DNA of 64,000 nt from Tillus elongatus (Eukaryota; Arthropoda; Insecta; Coleoptera; Cleridae): contig OZ023265.1 in NCBI GenBank assembly GCA_964006375.1, forward strand, positions 161,026,118 through 161,090,117, given 5' to 3'. Position 1 is the first letter of the stretch; the number at the start of each line of letters is the position of its first letter. The translations under genes and the position numbers were made by a program. Of this stretch, positions 10,512 to 23,715 are shown in pieces. Under the pieces are notes generated by a model. The model made no database searches. It was not told the origin of the DNA and worked only from the letters and a program-made list of their open reading frames with translations.

Positions 10512-13500
10512 TTATTTCTGGGATGGTCGGCTGACGTCCTTGCGTGGTCTTCCTCTGCGACGGATGGGCCTCATAGGAGCTGCCTCTTCTGCACTACCAG
10601 ATGACTCTCCTTTAAAAGGGGTCAGTTGCGACGCATGGTATTTTCCAAGGGGAGTTTCCAAGGAATCCCTGGGTGACACCTCGAAGGTTGTGTCCGAGAT
10701 GATCTTACGAATTTGGTAAGGACCATCTCTCCTGGGATAGAACTTGGAGGTCAGGCCTTGGCCGGCATGACTTCTTAAATGTGTCATGACCCAAACCTTA
10801 TCGCCAATTTGATACATGGGATCCGGGCCACGATGAACATCTGCATATGTCTTTCGTCGATCTTGTTCCTTCTCATGAACGGATCGAGCTTCAACTAGGA
10901 CACTCGCCATTTTATCTAAATAGGGTGTGATCTGGGGAACGATGTTTTCGTCCTGTAGGACCTTACGAAGGTCGTTATGGACTTCGTCTGGAGATCGTAA
11001 TTCTCTGGCAAAAGAGAGGTATGCCGGTGAGTACCCCGTGGATTGTGACTTCATGGAGTTCAATACGAATCTTACTGTGGGTAATTTCCCAGGCCAAACA
11101 TGGTGACTTTCGTTTCCTATGAGGATAGACAAATACGTCTTGAGATCACGATTCTTCCGCTCCACCATATTAGCTTCGGGGTGATAAATTGGCGTCAAGC
11201 TCTGCTTAATACCTAGACAATGGCAAAGCTTTTGCATAACGGCAGATATAAACTGGACTCCGTTGTCAGAAATAATTCTGCGAGCCACACCATACCTAAG
11301 GAATACTTCATTGGCCAACACTTTTGCACATTCTTCAGCACTTGCTTTTTGTAGAGGGAACAGCTCTACCCACTTGGTAGCCGTATCTTCAACGATATAT
11401 ATCCACTGATATCCCTCCTCGGATATAGGCAGTGGACCAAACAAATCAACTGAAATTACTTCAAACCTTTGGTTGTAAGCAGGGGTTTGAACTAAGCCAG
11501 CGGGCTTCTGGTTAGAGGCTTTATACCTCTGACATTCTAGGCACTTGCTTATGTAATCGGTGATATATCTGCGCATTCCAGTAAAATAGTACAGTCTGGA
11601 AATGCGCTGGATCGTTCTTTCTACTCCTACATGAGCAGCTGTTGGAGCATCATGGTGCTCTTTTAATACTTTGTCTCTTTCATGACAAGGGACAACAAGC
11701 TGGGCTTCTTCCTGATCGTCTTGATCAGAGTACCTATATAACACACCACTGGACAGTAAATAGCCTCTTGAGGTCCATTTTGAATATTCTGTATTACCAG
11801 TGTCCTCGAAACTCTGGAAGATCTTGCGTAGGTCTGGATCTTTCAATTGCTCTGCACGCACCTCCACTGGGGATCTGGTAGGCATATCGACAGTAACGAG
11901 GCATATCTCACACTGCTCTCGATCTGTGTGTCCACATGGTGGACGACTTAGCATATCAGCCACTACATTTTCTCGGCCACAGGCATATCGTATCTGAAGG
12001 TTATAGCCTTGGATCAGCAGTGCCCAACGGGCCAATCTTCCACTGGGCGACTTGAGCGAGAGCAGCCATTTCAATGGTTGATGATCCGTGATCACGATAA
12101 CAGAAGTGTTATCCAGGTAACCTTGAAACTTGCTAAGTGACCATATCACAGCCAAGGCTTCGCGCTCCGTCGTACTGTAGTTGCGTTCGCTGGCTGTGAG
12201 TAGTCTGCTGGCATATTCCACAACATGTTCGTCAGGGCCTTCACCTTGCAAAAGTACAGATCCTAGAGCATAGGCTGAGGCATCTGTTCGCAGCTTGTAG
12301 GGTTTTGAAGGGTCACTCTGTCGAAGAATTGGTGGGGATAGAACAGCAGACTTAAGCGACTCAAAAGCACGTTGTTGGTCACTTCCCCAGGTCCAGGTAG
12401 CCTGTTTCTTTAGAAGATTCGTTAAAGGGCGAGCCATCTCAGAAAACTTGTCCACGAAACGTCGGTACCAGGAGCATGTTTGTAAGAACGATTGCAGCTG
12501 CTTCAGGTTCTGAGGCGGCGGAATCATTGCAATAGCCGTAGTCTTATCTTGATCGACGTGGATGCCAACACTGGTGATGACGTGACCCAGGTATCGGATA
12601 GCTGCACTCGCGAACACGCACTTGTCACGATTCGCCCGCAATTTAAACATTCGCAGACGATCGAAAACTGCCTGCAAATCCTTTATGTGTCCCTCGAATG
12701 TGTCTGACAAAATAATCAGATCATCTAGATACGCGAGTAGCGTTACTTCAGGCAGTCCACTTCGAAATCTGTCAATAAGCCTTTGAAAAGTGGCTGGTCC
12801 ATTACGAACTCCAAAAGGGAGAACCGTGAAGCGAAAAGTACCGAAGGGTGTCACAAACGCAGTTTTGTCCCGATCTTCCACCTTCACTTTCACTTGATAG
12901 TAACCGGCGCGTAAGTCCATAGCACTCATGTAAATTGTTCTTCTGGTACTATGCAGCAAGTCGTCCATACGCGGAAGCGGATATGAGTCGGCCTTAGTGA
13001 CAGAGTTTAAACCACGATAGTCCACGCACATGCGCACGCCACCATCTTTCTTTGACACAAGTACCACTGGAGCTGACCACGGGGATTCACATTCCTCAAT
13101 GGCGCCGGTCTCTAGAAGTTTATCCAGTTCTTCCTTCAAACACTGTTTCTTGCCTGGAGTCATTCGATAGGGTGGTACTGAAATGGGTGCATGGGAACCA
13201 GTATCGATGTGATGTTCTGCGTAGGGTGTGGGCTCTCCCCCTAAAGCAAAGCAATCCTGATTTGCTCCAAGCACCAAACTCAACCTTTCACGTTGGTCAT
13301 CATCCAGCATGGTTCCTTCTTCCTGTCGAAGTAAGTTTAAGGAAAGGATTTCAGCATACTGTGACGTCACTTTTTCTTCAAATAATATGTCGAACTTTCT
13401 CATGGGATCATCAGCGAAATACCACCTCCTAGTTCCAAAGTCAAGTGCAATTTCCGATTTGTTTAGAAAATCAATACCTAGTAGGGTTAGCGGAGCACCT

Positions 13501-14012
13501 GGTATACCTAGGAATGTGATTGGTATCTGTCTTCCTTCTAGGTTTACACCTACATTGGTTAGGCGGGTATTTGTTAACTTTTCTGACCCATCAGCAAGTT
13601 TAATCCTCGTTTTGTAACATGAAAACGAGCATCCCTTATTTTGTAACAATTTCATTAGGGACTCGCTCGCCACACTCAATTTAGCGGCTGTATCAATGAT
13701 AGCCGTTCCACTAGCTCCAAGTATGCCAAGTCGAAGCATCGGTCTTGGTTGTGGAGATACTATTGGATGATCTATAGCACAGAAGTCCGCACTTGCAGAC
13801 GCAACTGAACATTTTGGGCAATTTGATTTAATGTAGCCGACTGCACCACACCCATAACATTTCAAAGTTGAAATCGCTGATGTGTGGGGCTCTGGAAGAG
13901 GACGAGTCGCCGCTGTGGTTGCCGTACTCGAGGGGCTCGAAGACTTCAATTTTCTTTTTCGACATTCATCAGTCGAGTGACCAAAATACTTGCAAAACGA
14001 ACACCTGGGGCG
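10512..14012 (-). CDS. pol: Gypsy pol polyprotein: zinc knuckles, protease, RT, RNase H, integrase
   Basis: The frame is open from the codon after a TAA at 14013-14015 to 10512, about 1,166 codons, with no ATG suited to independent initiation. It starts with two CX2CX4HX4C knuckles (13962-14003, and CYGCGAVGYIKSNC). Numbered from the TTG at 13949: protease motif IIDTAA at 84-89 (DTA, not the usual DTG/DSG); RT 270-430 with YLDD at 407-410; RNase H from D555 (RTDAS); integrase with an HHCC zinc region (765-806) and catalytic D835, D895, E930 (35-residue DDE spacing); GPY/F-type module about 1085-1115. No internal stop is present. It overlaps gag by 67 nt in the -1 frame, so it is made either by -1 frameshifting or not at all if a 1-nt mutation separated the frames. 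Confidence 0.92.
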   Translation of the reverse strand, partial: RPRCSFCKYFGHSTDECRKRKLKSSSPSSTATTAATRPLPEPHTSAISTLKCYGCGAVGYIKSNCPKCSVASASADFCAIDHPIVSPQPRPMLRLGILGASGTAIIDTAAKLSVASESLMKLLQNKGCSFSCYKTRIKLADGSEKLTNTRLTNVGVNLEGRQIPITFLGIPGAPLTLLGIDFLNKSEIALDFGTRRWYFADDPMRKFDILFEEKVTSQYAEILSLNLLRQEEGTMLDDDQRERLSLVLGANQDCFALGGEPTPYAEHHIDTGSHAPISVPPYRMTPGKKQCLKEELDKLLETGAIEECESPWSAPVVLVSKKDGGVRMCVDYRGLNSVTKADSYPLPRMDDLLHSTRRTIYMSAMDLRAGYYQVKVKVEDRDKTAFVTPFGTFRFTVLPFGVRNGPATFQRLIDRFRSGLPEVTLLAYLDDLIILSDTFEGHIKDLQAVFDRLRMFKLRANRDKCVFASAAIRYLGHVITSVGIHVDQDKTTAIAMIPPPQNLKQLQSFLQTCSWYRRFVDKFSEMARPLTNLLKKQATWTWGSDQQRAFESLKSAVLSPPILRQSDPSKPYKLRTDASAYALGSVLLQGEGPDEHVVEYASRLLTASERNYSTTEREALAVIWSLSKFQGYLDNTSVIVITDHQPLKWLLSLKSPSGRLARWALLIQGYNLQIRYACGRENVVADMLSRPPCGHTDREQCEICLVTVDMPTRSPVEVRAEQLKDPDLRKIFQSFEDTGNTEYSKWTSRGYLLSSGVLYRYSDQDDQEEAQLVVPCHERDKVLKEHHDAPTAAHVGVERTIQRISRLYYFTGMRRYITDYISKCLECQRYKASNQKPAGLVQTPAYNQRFEVISVDLFGPLPISEEGYQWIYIVEDTATKWVELFPLQKASAEECAKVLANEVFLRYGVARRIISDNGVQFISAVMQKLCHCLGIKQSLTPIYHPEANMVERKNRDLKTYLSILIGNESHHVWPGKLPTVRFVLNSMKSQSTGYSPAYLSFARELRSPDEVHNDLRKVLQDENIVPQITPYLDKMASVLVEARSVHEKEQDRRKTYADVHRGPDPMYQIGDKVWVMTHLRSHAGQGLTSKFYPRRDGPYQIRKIISDTTFEVSPRDSLETPLGKYHASQLTPFKGESSGSAEEAAPMRPIRRRGRPRKDVSRPSQK

Positions 14013-14764
14013 TTATTTTCTGATAAGGAAGGCTTCTTCTCTGATGTCTCTGTAAAAGCGTCATCTACTAGCCTACATTGTTTCAAAAGATCAGTAAAGT
14101 CTCTAACTTTATCACGCGCGACTTTTTCTCTGATCCGTCCATGCAACAGTCCATAAACCATGTCGATTTGGACATCCTCACTTAATGTCTTTGGCGGCAA
14201 ACACGCGAGAATTGAGCGCGCTTTGCATATGAACACATCACACGGTGTTTTAGAGTCCTGTTCTGACGCAAAAAGCTCGCGGTATACTTTGTACGCAGGT
14301 TTCTCAGGTCCAAAGGTCAACCTTAATAAACTTAAAGCATCGTGCCACGTTTCAACCCCCTCTTTCACACCATACCACCACGTCGCGGCGAAGTCGTCGA
14401 GGAGCATTGATAGTCCACGAAGTGCATTCTCTCCGGTCACGTTTGAACACTCTTTAAAAGTCTCAATAGCATCGATGAACGCGTTAACATCACTGTCCTT
14501 TGATCCATTAAATCGCGACGAACACGTTGCAAAGCTACCGTGATTTACACTAGAAATCCCTATTTTACTTAAAAGTTCTTGGAATTGTTCAGACGATAAC
14601 GTGACTGTCATCTTGGAATCAATACGGTCCGATTCAGCACTAACTTGAAATTTGTCCAAACTATCAGTAGAAAGCGGTTTATTAGTCTTTGTATCGTTCT
14701 GAAAACTCGTATCAGGTTCAGCACTAGTACTTCTCAGATTATATTGATTTTTAATCTGATGCAT
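13946..14764 (-). CDS. gag: Gypsy gag (capsid region)
   Basis: A 272-aa frame from ATG at 14764. The middle (about 85-200) resembles the retrotransposon gag capsid fold: SRFNGSKDSDVNAFIDAIE, LDDFAATWWYGVKEGVETW, and LPPKTLSEDVQIDMVYGLL. It lacks a zinc knuckle; the first knuckle lies in the overlapping pol frame (13962-14003), while the gag frame reads on to a stop at 13946. That layout is unusual, because nucleocapsid knuckles normally belong to gag. It suggests either that the frameshift site lies upstream near 14012, or that the gag frame was shifted by a recent single-base change. Confidence 0.85.
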   Translation of the reverse strand: MHQIKNQYNLRSTSAEPDTSFQNDTKTNKPLSTDSLDKFQVSAESDRIDSKMTVTLSSEQFQELLSKIGISSVNHGSFATCSSRFNGSKDSDVNAFIDAIETFKECSNVTGENALRGLSMLLDDFAATWWYGVKEGVETWHDALSLLRLTFGPEKPAYKVYRELFASEQDSKTPCDVFICKARSILACLPPKTLSEDVQIDMVYGLLHGRIREKVARDKVRDFTDLLKQCRLVDDAFTETSEKKPSLSENNAPGVRFASILVTRLMNVEKEN

Positions 14765-15303
14765 AAAGAAAATATAATCAGTCCGTTACAGGAAGTAAAA
14801 TAAATAACAACGTACTTACGTTTGGTTTTGTTTACTTTTACCTCAGTGACAAACGTATGTGGGTTAGCTTCACGTATCTTTAGAAGCGCCTTGATGGTGT
14901 TGTCCACCACCGGCAATCGGCAATACAGGTGATGCAGGACACGCAGGTCGCTGCTGGAGGTAACGTAGAAAACGTTCAGGCGGCTGCTGGAATCAACGAC
15001 AACGGACTTCTTGATGCTTGTGTTGTGGGCACACACGATCACATTAATCATTTATTAATTCACAATTCACCTATAGCTTATCAATTAACACACTTTAATC
15101 AGTCTCATGTATTTACAAAGTTCCAGTTTTTAACTTGAATGCTATCATAAAACACGTTCCGATTGTATTAGGGGTTTGTTTACAATGTTTTAATGTTCTG
15201 CGCACTCGAGATGCATTAAAAACGACACCAACTCACTTTTCACGAAAATATGCCTGAAACTGTCTCTATTTATAATTGTTCGAACCACCTTGGGCGCCAC
15301 TTA
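14765..15303 (-). other. Gypsy 5' leader
   Basis: Untranslated leader between LTR and gag on the minus strand. It includes a 105-codon frame (14734-15051) overlapping the gag start by 31 nt, with no recognisable domain. A gtaagt donor-like and a tttatgcatcag acceptor-like sequence flank 14760-14818, but joining them does not keep a frame. Confidence 0.55.
15279..15299 (-). promoter_or_regulatory. Primer-binding site of gypsy element
   Basis: On the coding strand tggcgcccaaggtggttcg begins four bases after the 5' LTR. The tggcgccc start is typical of a tRNA-primed site. Which tRNA is used cannot be decided from the window. Confidence 0.7.
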
Positions 15304-16940
<1,637 letters not shown>

Positions 16941-17049
16941 TTGTTTCACTAGGTATACAATATCATTTCATTGTAAAAAGTATGGTGTAACTTTGTAGCC
17001 ATGATTTTTTACGATATGTAAAACAAAAGATGTGAGTTGTATTCAACGT

Positions 17050-17156
17050 GCATTAAAAAAAAATCACCAACGAGGCGATCGCGACTTTTGTTTTTTGGAA
17101 AATTTCCTCAAACGAGTTCAACCTTAGAACACATATTCGGGGTCAGTTTCATTTCT

Positions 17157-17160
<4 letters not shown>
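17050..17160 (-). repeat. Microsatellite-bearing repeat family, hairpin-end fragment
   Basis: Shared block with gaggcgatcgcgacttttg and attcggggtcagtttca, running into (AT)n at 17161-17219. The other half is absent. Confidence 0.65.

Positions 17161-17219
<59 letters not shown>
17161..17219. repeat. (AT)n microsatellite
   Basis: About 59 bp of AT dinucleotide. Confidence 0.95.
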
Positions 17220-17225
<6 letters not shown>

Positions 17226-17510
17226 GTTGCACTACACTGTAATCACTTTTAAATATACACTTTGTTTATTTGCTGTACCTTTTGTGATTTTTTATTGGTT
17301 TACGTGGACTGCAGTTTCTAACCGTCCTGGTATATCTTCAGTACGCTACCTCTTATGCTTATGACGAAAAGTCATAAAAGAAATAATTTGTATCGAGAAA
17401 TTGTTTTAAAAAGTCGTCAGGTAACGCCCGAAATGCTTCGAAATGTTCGTTCGGAAGTGGAGCAAAGACTCTATAATTGTATGGAACTGAAGGTAAAACA
17501 ATTTAAATTG

Positions 17511-17738
17511 AGGATCTTTAACGTGCCCAACGTCGTATGGTACACGGGACCGACGGCTTTATGCCTCTCCAAAGTGCGGAACGTGTAGACATTCTACTTG
17601 CTCAAGCACAATGTCACAACCTCCGTTGATGTTGATTTTGCAGTATGTGCTGAAAAAGTGAAAGGGGTACCCTGGGAATCGAACCCAGTACCCTTAGGTC
17701 CAGAAGCACACGTCCTTACTACTGGACCACCAGGGCTC
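17511..17738 (-). mobile_element. tRNA-derived SINE, copy 2 (tail-truncated)
   Basis: On the minus strand it begins with the tRNA-like head (agagccctggtggtccagtag, then a B-box-like gggttcgattccc) and runs into the same body as the copies at 22397 and 62268, including cacgttccgc... and ggcacgttaaagatcc. It lacks the last ~90 bp. The head keeps A and B box-like sequence for RNA polymerase III but has no tRNA role. The neighbouring (AT)n starts 13 bp from the head. Confidence 0.8.
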
Positions 17739-17748
17739 TTAACACACA

Positions 17749-17903
<155 letters not shown>

Positions 17904-17937
17904 GTAAAAGTGGAGATCCTGTATATGAAATGAATAT

Positions 17938-19790
17938 AGTGAATATTCTTTAAAAAATTCACTAATGCGGAAATCTCGACTTTTGAATTTTGAAAAAATT
18001 TCTTCAAATGAACGCGAACTAGGCCCCCTAGAACCCATATCTTTTTCAAATTTGGTAAACTATGTGGCAAAGTTCAGATGTATAGAATGAAAGGAAAAAA
18101 AGTTATAGGAATTTAAAGAAAAAAAAAATTTGGGTGCCACTGATCACCAGATAAACGCACAAAAGTAAAATATTTTGTGTGGATAACAAAATCCTATGTA
18201 TGTTACAAAGACTAAATTTTTAAAAAGTTCATACGCCAGAAAAAGTACTTTGTAAATTTTTCGTGATTTGAAAAGTTAAAATTCGCAACTTTTAGGCAAA
18301 GAACCTGAAGATAATACGGGCGATGTAGAGAAAATGTTGCGACAAATGTGTTTTACAGGTCCGTAAGTTTCAGCTTCAACTGTCATTATCCTTCATTTTG
18401 CTAAAATGCTTCCAGAAAATTAATTTCAAATAGACCCTTTCTCTGATGCTTTAGCAGTAGTTTTAGTTATAGAGTTTATGGTTTAATTCTCTATTTTTAG
18501 CAAATTTTCTTACAAGAAATTCGTTATAGAGGAGACCGCGACTCTTGAATTTTTAAAAGATGTTTTCAATTGAGTGTGAACTAGGTCCCCTAGGACCCAT
18601 ATCCGGGTTTAATTTCAGTTTTTATCTCTTTACATAAATACGAATTTTTACGGTAAAGCTCATAATTACTGTTATTTTACAAAATACGAGAAACAAGTGC
18701 ATACGTTAATTATAGGGTGTCTTGAGCTAAATCTTAAAAAATATTTCTACAATCACAGGATGGCCCATAAGTCGTTGGCGATACAAATTTTCTTTTTTAA
18801 ATCGAACACCCCTTATATCATTGCATTTTTGCATTTTCCATCGTATTTTTTTTTTCGAGTTATTTCGATTGTTTTGCAACTTTTCACATTTTAGGCACAT
18901 ATCAAAAATTTTGTTGCCATGCACCGGGCGTTCTCAAATAGTGACTAAATTAAAAAAAAACTATCGTAACTCAATTGTTTCCCATAGAACAGTCTGTATT
19001 TTGTGTTTCAGAAGTGAAGCGCATAATAATTAAGTTTTGATAAGTTATTTAAAAATAATGTTTTAGGAGTTTCGTGAAAAAATTGTTTGTGAATTTTTGT
19101 GCAAAATACTTTTTTGGGGTTTTGTCGAAAAGCTTATTTAATGAAATATGGTACATTGTTTATGCTCCACAGGGTCCCACGTACACCTTCCATTAGCCGT
19201 TTCTGGAGTACGGCTCACAATTGAATTCTGAAAATTCACGCACGTGGGTTTCTCGAAAATTCCAGTTAGTATGGGACTTTGCCCTTAATTTGCATTTTAA
19301 AATTTCAACTCTTCAGGTTGAAAAATAAGAGATATACAGGTGTGTAAATGTGACAATGTTTTTAAAGAAATTTTTGAAAAAAGCCAAATATCTCGAAAAC
19401 GGTTGAGAAAAATGACATAATATGTTGGTAAAACCTACCATAAAATTTGACAGACAATCTATATCCGTAATAAAAAATACCATCTTCCATTTGAAATAAG
19501 AGAGTTGACGTCTACTTCCGGTATAACTGGAAGTTCCATGCTAACGTCAATATTTTTAGTGAACTGGAAATTTTGAGAAACCCACGTGCGTGAATTTTCA
19601 GAATTCAATTCTGAGCCGTACTCCAGAAACTGCTAATGGAACGTCTACGTGGGACACTCTGTATAGGTGATACTGGTAACCAAATTTGATGCCTGCTTTC
19701 ATTAAAAAATACATATTTGCTATTAAAAACATTTCTATGAAAATTCACTACCATAACGCACTTGCTGCGCACAGACTTTTTTTTTTACTT
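17938..19790 (-). repeat. Microsatellite-bearing repeat family, long copy interrupted by MITE-B
   Basis: The hairpin end at 17945 (aaaaattcactaatg), block with aatctcgacttttg and the ~600-bp long-form segment (18060-18830) follow in family order. The outer end is aaattcactaccataacgc followed by acttgctgcg (19740-19770). A ~495-bp inverted-repeat element (19169-19663) sits inside, between gtacattgttt and taggtgatactgg, sequences that are adjacent in the copy at 42660-42710. Confidence 0.7.
19169..19663. mobile_element. MITE-B copy 1, ~95-bp terminal inverted repeats
   Basis: Left arm (acagggtcccacgtac, attagccgtttctggag, cacgcacgtgggtttctc) and right arm (gagaaacccacgtgcgtg, ctccagaaactgctaatgg, tacgtgggacactctgt) are reverse complements over about 95 bp. 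The core is non-coding. A second copy at 24265-29891 shares core and right arm. The ends resemble mariner-type cagggt tips, so it may be a mariner-derived non-autonomous element. Confidence 0.8.
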
Positions 19791-20627
19791 CATTGCCTAA
19801 TTCTTTTTGTTGCCTTTTTGTCGGTTGTGAATAAAATGTTGTAATGCATTCGTCTCTTATTAGCATAAAACACACTCAAGAAAGGTTAAACGACTCGATC
19901 TGCGCTCTTGTCTTATTTCTTTTGTGTTATAGGTATATGTATACCAGGGACGATTTCTCAATAAGTGAGCCCGTGCGCGCGCACTGCCGCCTGCCGGGGA
20001 AAAATAATATTTTTGCTATGCATAATCAGAAGAAGTATAGTGTGTTAATGGTTGCTGACGTTATATACATCCATATACACAGTCATGCGTCGGTGTGTAT
20101 TCTTCGGCGCTCTACCTAAATGGAAAACTTCAATGCGAAATGATCGACTATCTTCGTTAAAAACGACCGAATAAGGAATCCCGTTGTGTGCTTTAAAATT
20201 CCACACTTGCAGCACAGCATAATAAGACCCAGCACTGAATCTTGTAGGGCGGCCCTTTGATGTTAGAGAATAGAATATTTGACCTTGCCCACATCGCTCC
20301 AGCTTACAGTTATGCTGTTCTCGAATCACAGACGTAATCGCTCATTTTATCGCCAGGACCGTATTATCTTTCTTAAAGCAATGTTATTATTGATTTGTAT
20401 ACAGCAAAATATTACGTAATTGAAACAACGATAATTAAATATAGTCTAAAATATAATGTTAGTAGAAGGAATATAACTACGATAGATTAGATTTTCGTGA
20501 ATAGCATCTCACATTTTGACATTTTAAATTATTTAGTCAAAATTGATAATTAGTTTGCGTCTATCAAGTACGGCATTCTGGCGTATTTTCATGAAATTCG
20601 TTCAATCTTAAAATTCAAGTTAAAAAA

Positions 20628-20628
<1 letters not shown>
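19791..20628. other. No gene recognised; one unplaced 94-codon frame
   Basis: Not repeat-derived as far as can be seen. A minus-strand frame at 20045-20329 (94 codons, mixed composition, not simple-repeat driven) is the only candidate for host coding sequence in the window. It lacks a recognisable domain and clear splice sites. It may be chance. Confidence 0.3.

Positions 20629-20711
<83 letters not shown>
20629..20711. repeat. (AT)n microsatellite
   Basis: About 83 bp of AT dinucleotide. Confidence 0.95.
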
Positions 20712-20715
<4 letters not shown>

Positions 20716-20975
20716 AAATTGAAAAGATACGTGCAGTATAAAACGACAAAGATCACATATTGTCATGTTTTTATGTTAAACAAAACATTTGAAATTATAT
20801 AATGCTAACCTACATAGGCTTAACTGTTTATACATATATAAATTAATAGACGAGTAAATAAACAAAGAAATAAATATAATAAAATGGAAAAGATACGTGA
20901 AGATTAAAATGACAAAGATCACATATTGTCATGTCTTTATATCAAACAACACATTTAAAATTATATAGTTAGTTA
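20716..20975 (+). repeat. Direct repeat, two ~93-bp units
   Basis: Units at 20716-20808 and 20881-20975 share gaaaagatacgtg, gacaaagatcacatattgtc and aaaattatata-type ends, with about ten differences. The 72-bp spacer is unrelated. Origin unknown. Confidence 0.75.
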
Positions 20976-21124
20976 GTAATTATCAAATGAAAGGACTTTC
21001 TAACTATTATAACCTATAACTAACTAGAGGGAAACTTGGTAAGTAGTTAATAATTATTAAGTTTAGTAAGTAGGTTCTATTTTAGTGCATTTTCGGGGAA
21101 AAAAGAGGGGAGCCATTCATTTTT

Positions 21125-21252
21125 AGTGAATTTTCGTAGAAAAAATTCACTTATAGGGAGATCCCGACTTTTGAATTTTGAAAAAATTTTGCAAATGAGC
21201 GCGAACTAGGACCCCTAGAACCCATATCCGGTGTCAGTTTCAATTTTTATAT

Positions 21253-21320
<68 letters not shown>

Positions 21321-21512
21321 GTATAACACCGATAACTCAAAAAATAAAAAAAGCTATGATAACCAAATTTGGTAGGTGGGTTAACGATATAAAAAGTAAA
21401 TCATATACAAAAATTTAGATTTCTACGTTACAAGGAAAAAAAGTTATAATAAAATATTTGGTGCCACATCATTTCTATGAAAATTCACTACCATAACGCA
21501 CTTGCTGCGTCT
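21125..21512 (-). repeat. Microsatellite-bearing repeat family, short copy
   Basis: Hairpin (gtgaattttcg/aaaaattcac) at 21128-21152, block with gggagatcccgacttttgaa, (AT)n at 21256-21316, accgataactcaaaaaataa, and the outer end ccataacgcacttgctgcgtc at 21494-21513. It is complete in order, with a shorter left block than copy 2. Confidence 0.75.
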
Positions 21513-22384
21513 TTGAGTTTTATTTTTCTTGCGCACCCCCAATGCATTAAGGCACGAGCCGCTACTGATGTATACCTAATAAGACACTTGTACAATAAAT
21601 GACTATTAAATTATTAGAAAATGAAGAAAATTTAAGCTTATAGTTCGGAAATCAGTTTGTTGTGTGTGTAATATTTGTGTTTAAAGTTATGTATTCTAAC
21701 GAGATATTTGATTTAGTTTTTTCACATAACTTGGTCTGCGTACGCATTACATTGTATATACAGAGTGTTTCAAAATATTTAAAAATGCAAAATAATAACC
21801 TGTCACTTTAACTTCCCTTGCATACCATTGTGAAGAATTCAAGAGACTTCAGAGAACATTTAGTTTCACACGCAGTTGTTGCAAATTCATTCGGCACGTA
21901 GCTTCTGACATAACATTGTTGTTTTTCAACAGATTTATGGGATACTTTATTACTTTAGTATTCTTTTGTGTCTGAAAGTAGTGTTTTGCATTCTACAATT
22001 AGGTACTACAATATTATTTCCTTTGAGAGTTCACTATGGAGAAATTTAAATGTGTTGAATGCTGCAAGAATGTCTGTACTGAAACAAAAAAAGTTCCTGC
22101 AAGCCAGCCTTGGCAAGGAAAACTACAAATTTACTGGTTATAAACTATGTATAAGTTTAACAACATATTAAATACAAATATATTGATTTATTGGCTTAAA
22201 ATTACCGCGTCTTGTCAAGGTAAAAAATGTTTAAAGAAAATATTTTACTGTCGTATCTACATCAGAGCTTTGTCTATGGGCAGGCTATAATACAATAAAA
22301 ACTTTAGTTGAAGTGATCACACATGATTAAAAATATAATCTGCCCCATTTGAAACGAAGCACACTGAACGGATATCTCATTCAA
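21513..22384. other. No gene recognised
   Basis: AT-rich, no significant frame. A mariner-like tip, tatacagagtgtttcaaaat, occurs at 21768, but its partner was not found. Confidence 0.4.
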
Positions 22385-22572
22385 CGTTCTTTTAGTTGAG
22401 CCTCGGTGATTCAGGGGTAAGAATGTGTGCCTCTGAACCGAAGGAAACTGGGTTCAGTCCCAGGGTTCCCCTTTCACTTTCTCAGTACACACTAACATCA
22501 ACCGAGGTTCTGGCATGGTATTTGAGCAAGTTGAATGTCTGCACGTTCCGCCCTTCGGAGGGGGCGTTAAGC

Positions 22573-23155
<583 letters not shown>

Positions 23156-23157
23156 TA

Positions 23158-23715
23158 TTGTTTTATTTCAACAACACACCACGAGGGCTCACAGCCTAAA
23201 TACTATCGTACCGTGGGTGTCGACAAGGAGGAAAGAGGCAACTTGTTAATTCTGGACTTAAAGATTTGGAGGTTCGGATGAGAAGGAAAAACGTGTGCTG
23301 GCAAGGAATTCTACAACTTGGAAGTCCTCGGGACAAAAGAGCGGGCATAACAAGATGTTCTATGTCTGGTCACCTGGACAGTAAAAGGGTTCATTCGCTC
23401 TGTTCTCCTGGTAGATCTGTTGGGGACAGCATGTGGAGAAACTATGGAAGAAAGCTCCTCCGAGCAGTGCCCGTGCAGATTTTTGTAAAATAGAGAGAGA
23501 GGTCACCAACGGCACGTCAATGGGCAAGGGATGGCAGCCTTTGGGTGAGGGTAGGGTCCCCGATGAGACGTATAGCTCTCTTGTGAATGTAGTCCAGGAT
23601 ATCGAGTGTAGAAGCGGCAGCGCCACCCCAGATGTGGGAGCAGTATTCGAGATTTGGCCTTATTTGTGAAGTATATAAGGTATAGAGATTAGCTGGTGAA
23701 AAGTATTTGCGAACT
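23158..23715 (-). pseudogene. LINE-J copy E (3' end only)
   Basis: Minus-strand copy covering only the end of the ORF: KYFSPANLYTLYTSQIRPNL, then the TLDILDYIHKRAIRLIGDPT and HPFTVQVT regions. The common 3' end (gccctcgtggtgtgttgttg on the coding strand) is at 23165-23190. It is 5'-truncated near 23715 and carries frame changes. Confidence 0.82.

Noticed and set aside
14760..14818. Intron in the gypsy leader (gtaagt ... ttatgcatcag)
   Set aside because: Joining the two exons gives a stop immediately; no support without RNA data.
14734..15051. 105-codon frame upstream of gypsy gag as an extra gene
   Set aside because: No recognisable domain, lies in the leader, and overlaps the gag start; probably chance.
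20045..20329. Host exon candidate on the minus strand
   Set aside because: No known domain, no convincing splice sites, no neighbouring exons. Kept only as a note in the region entry.
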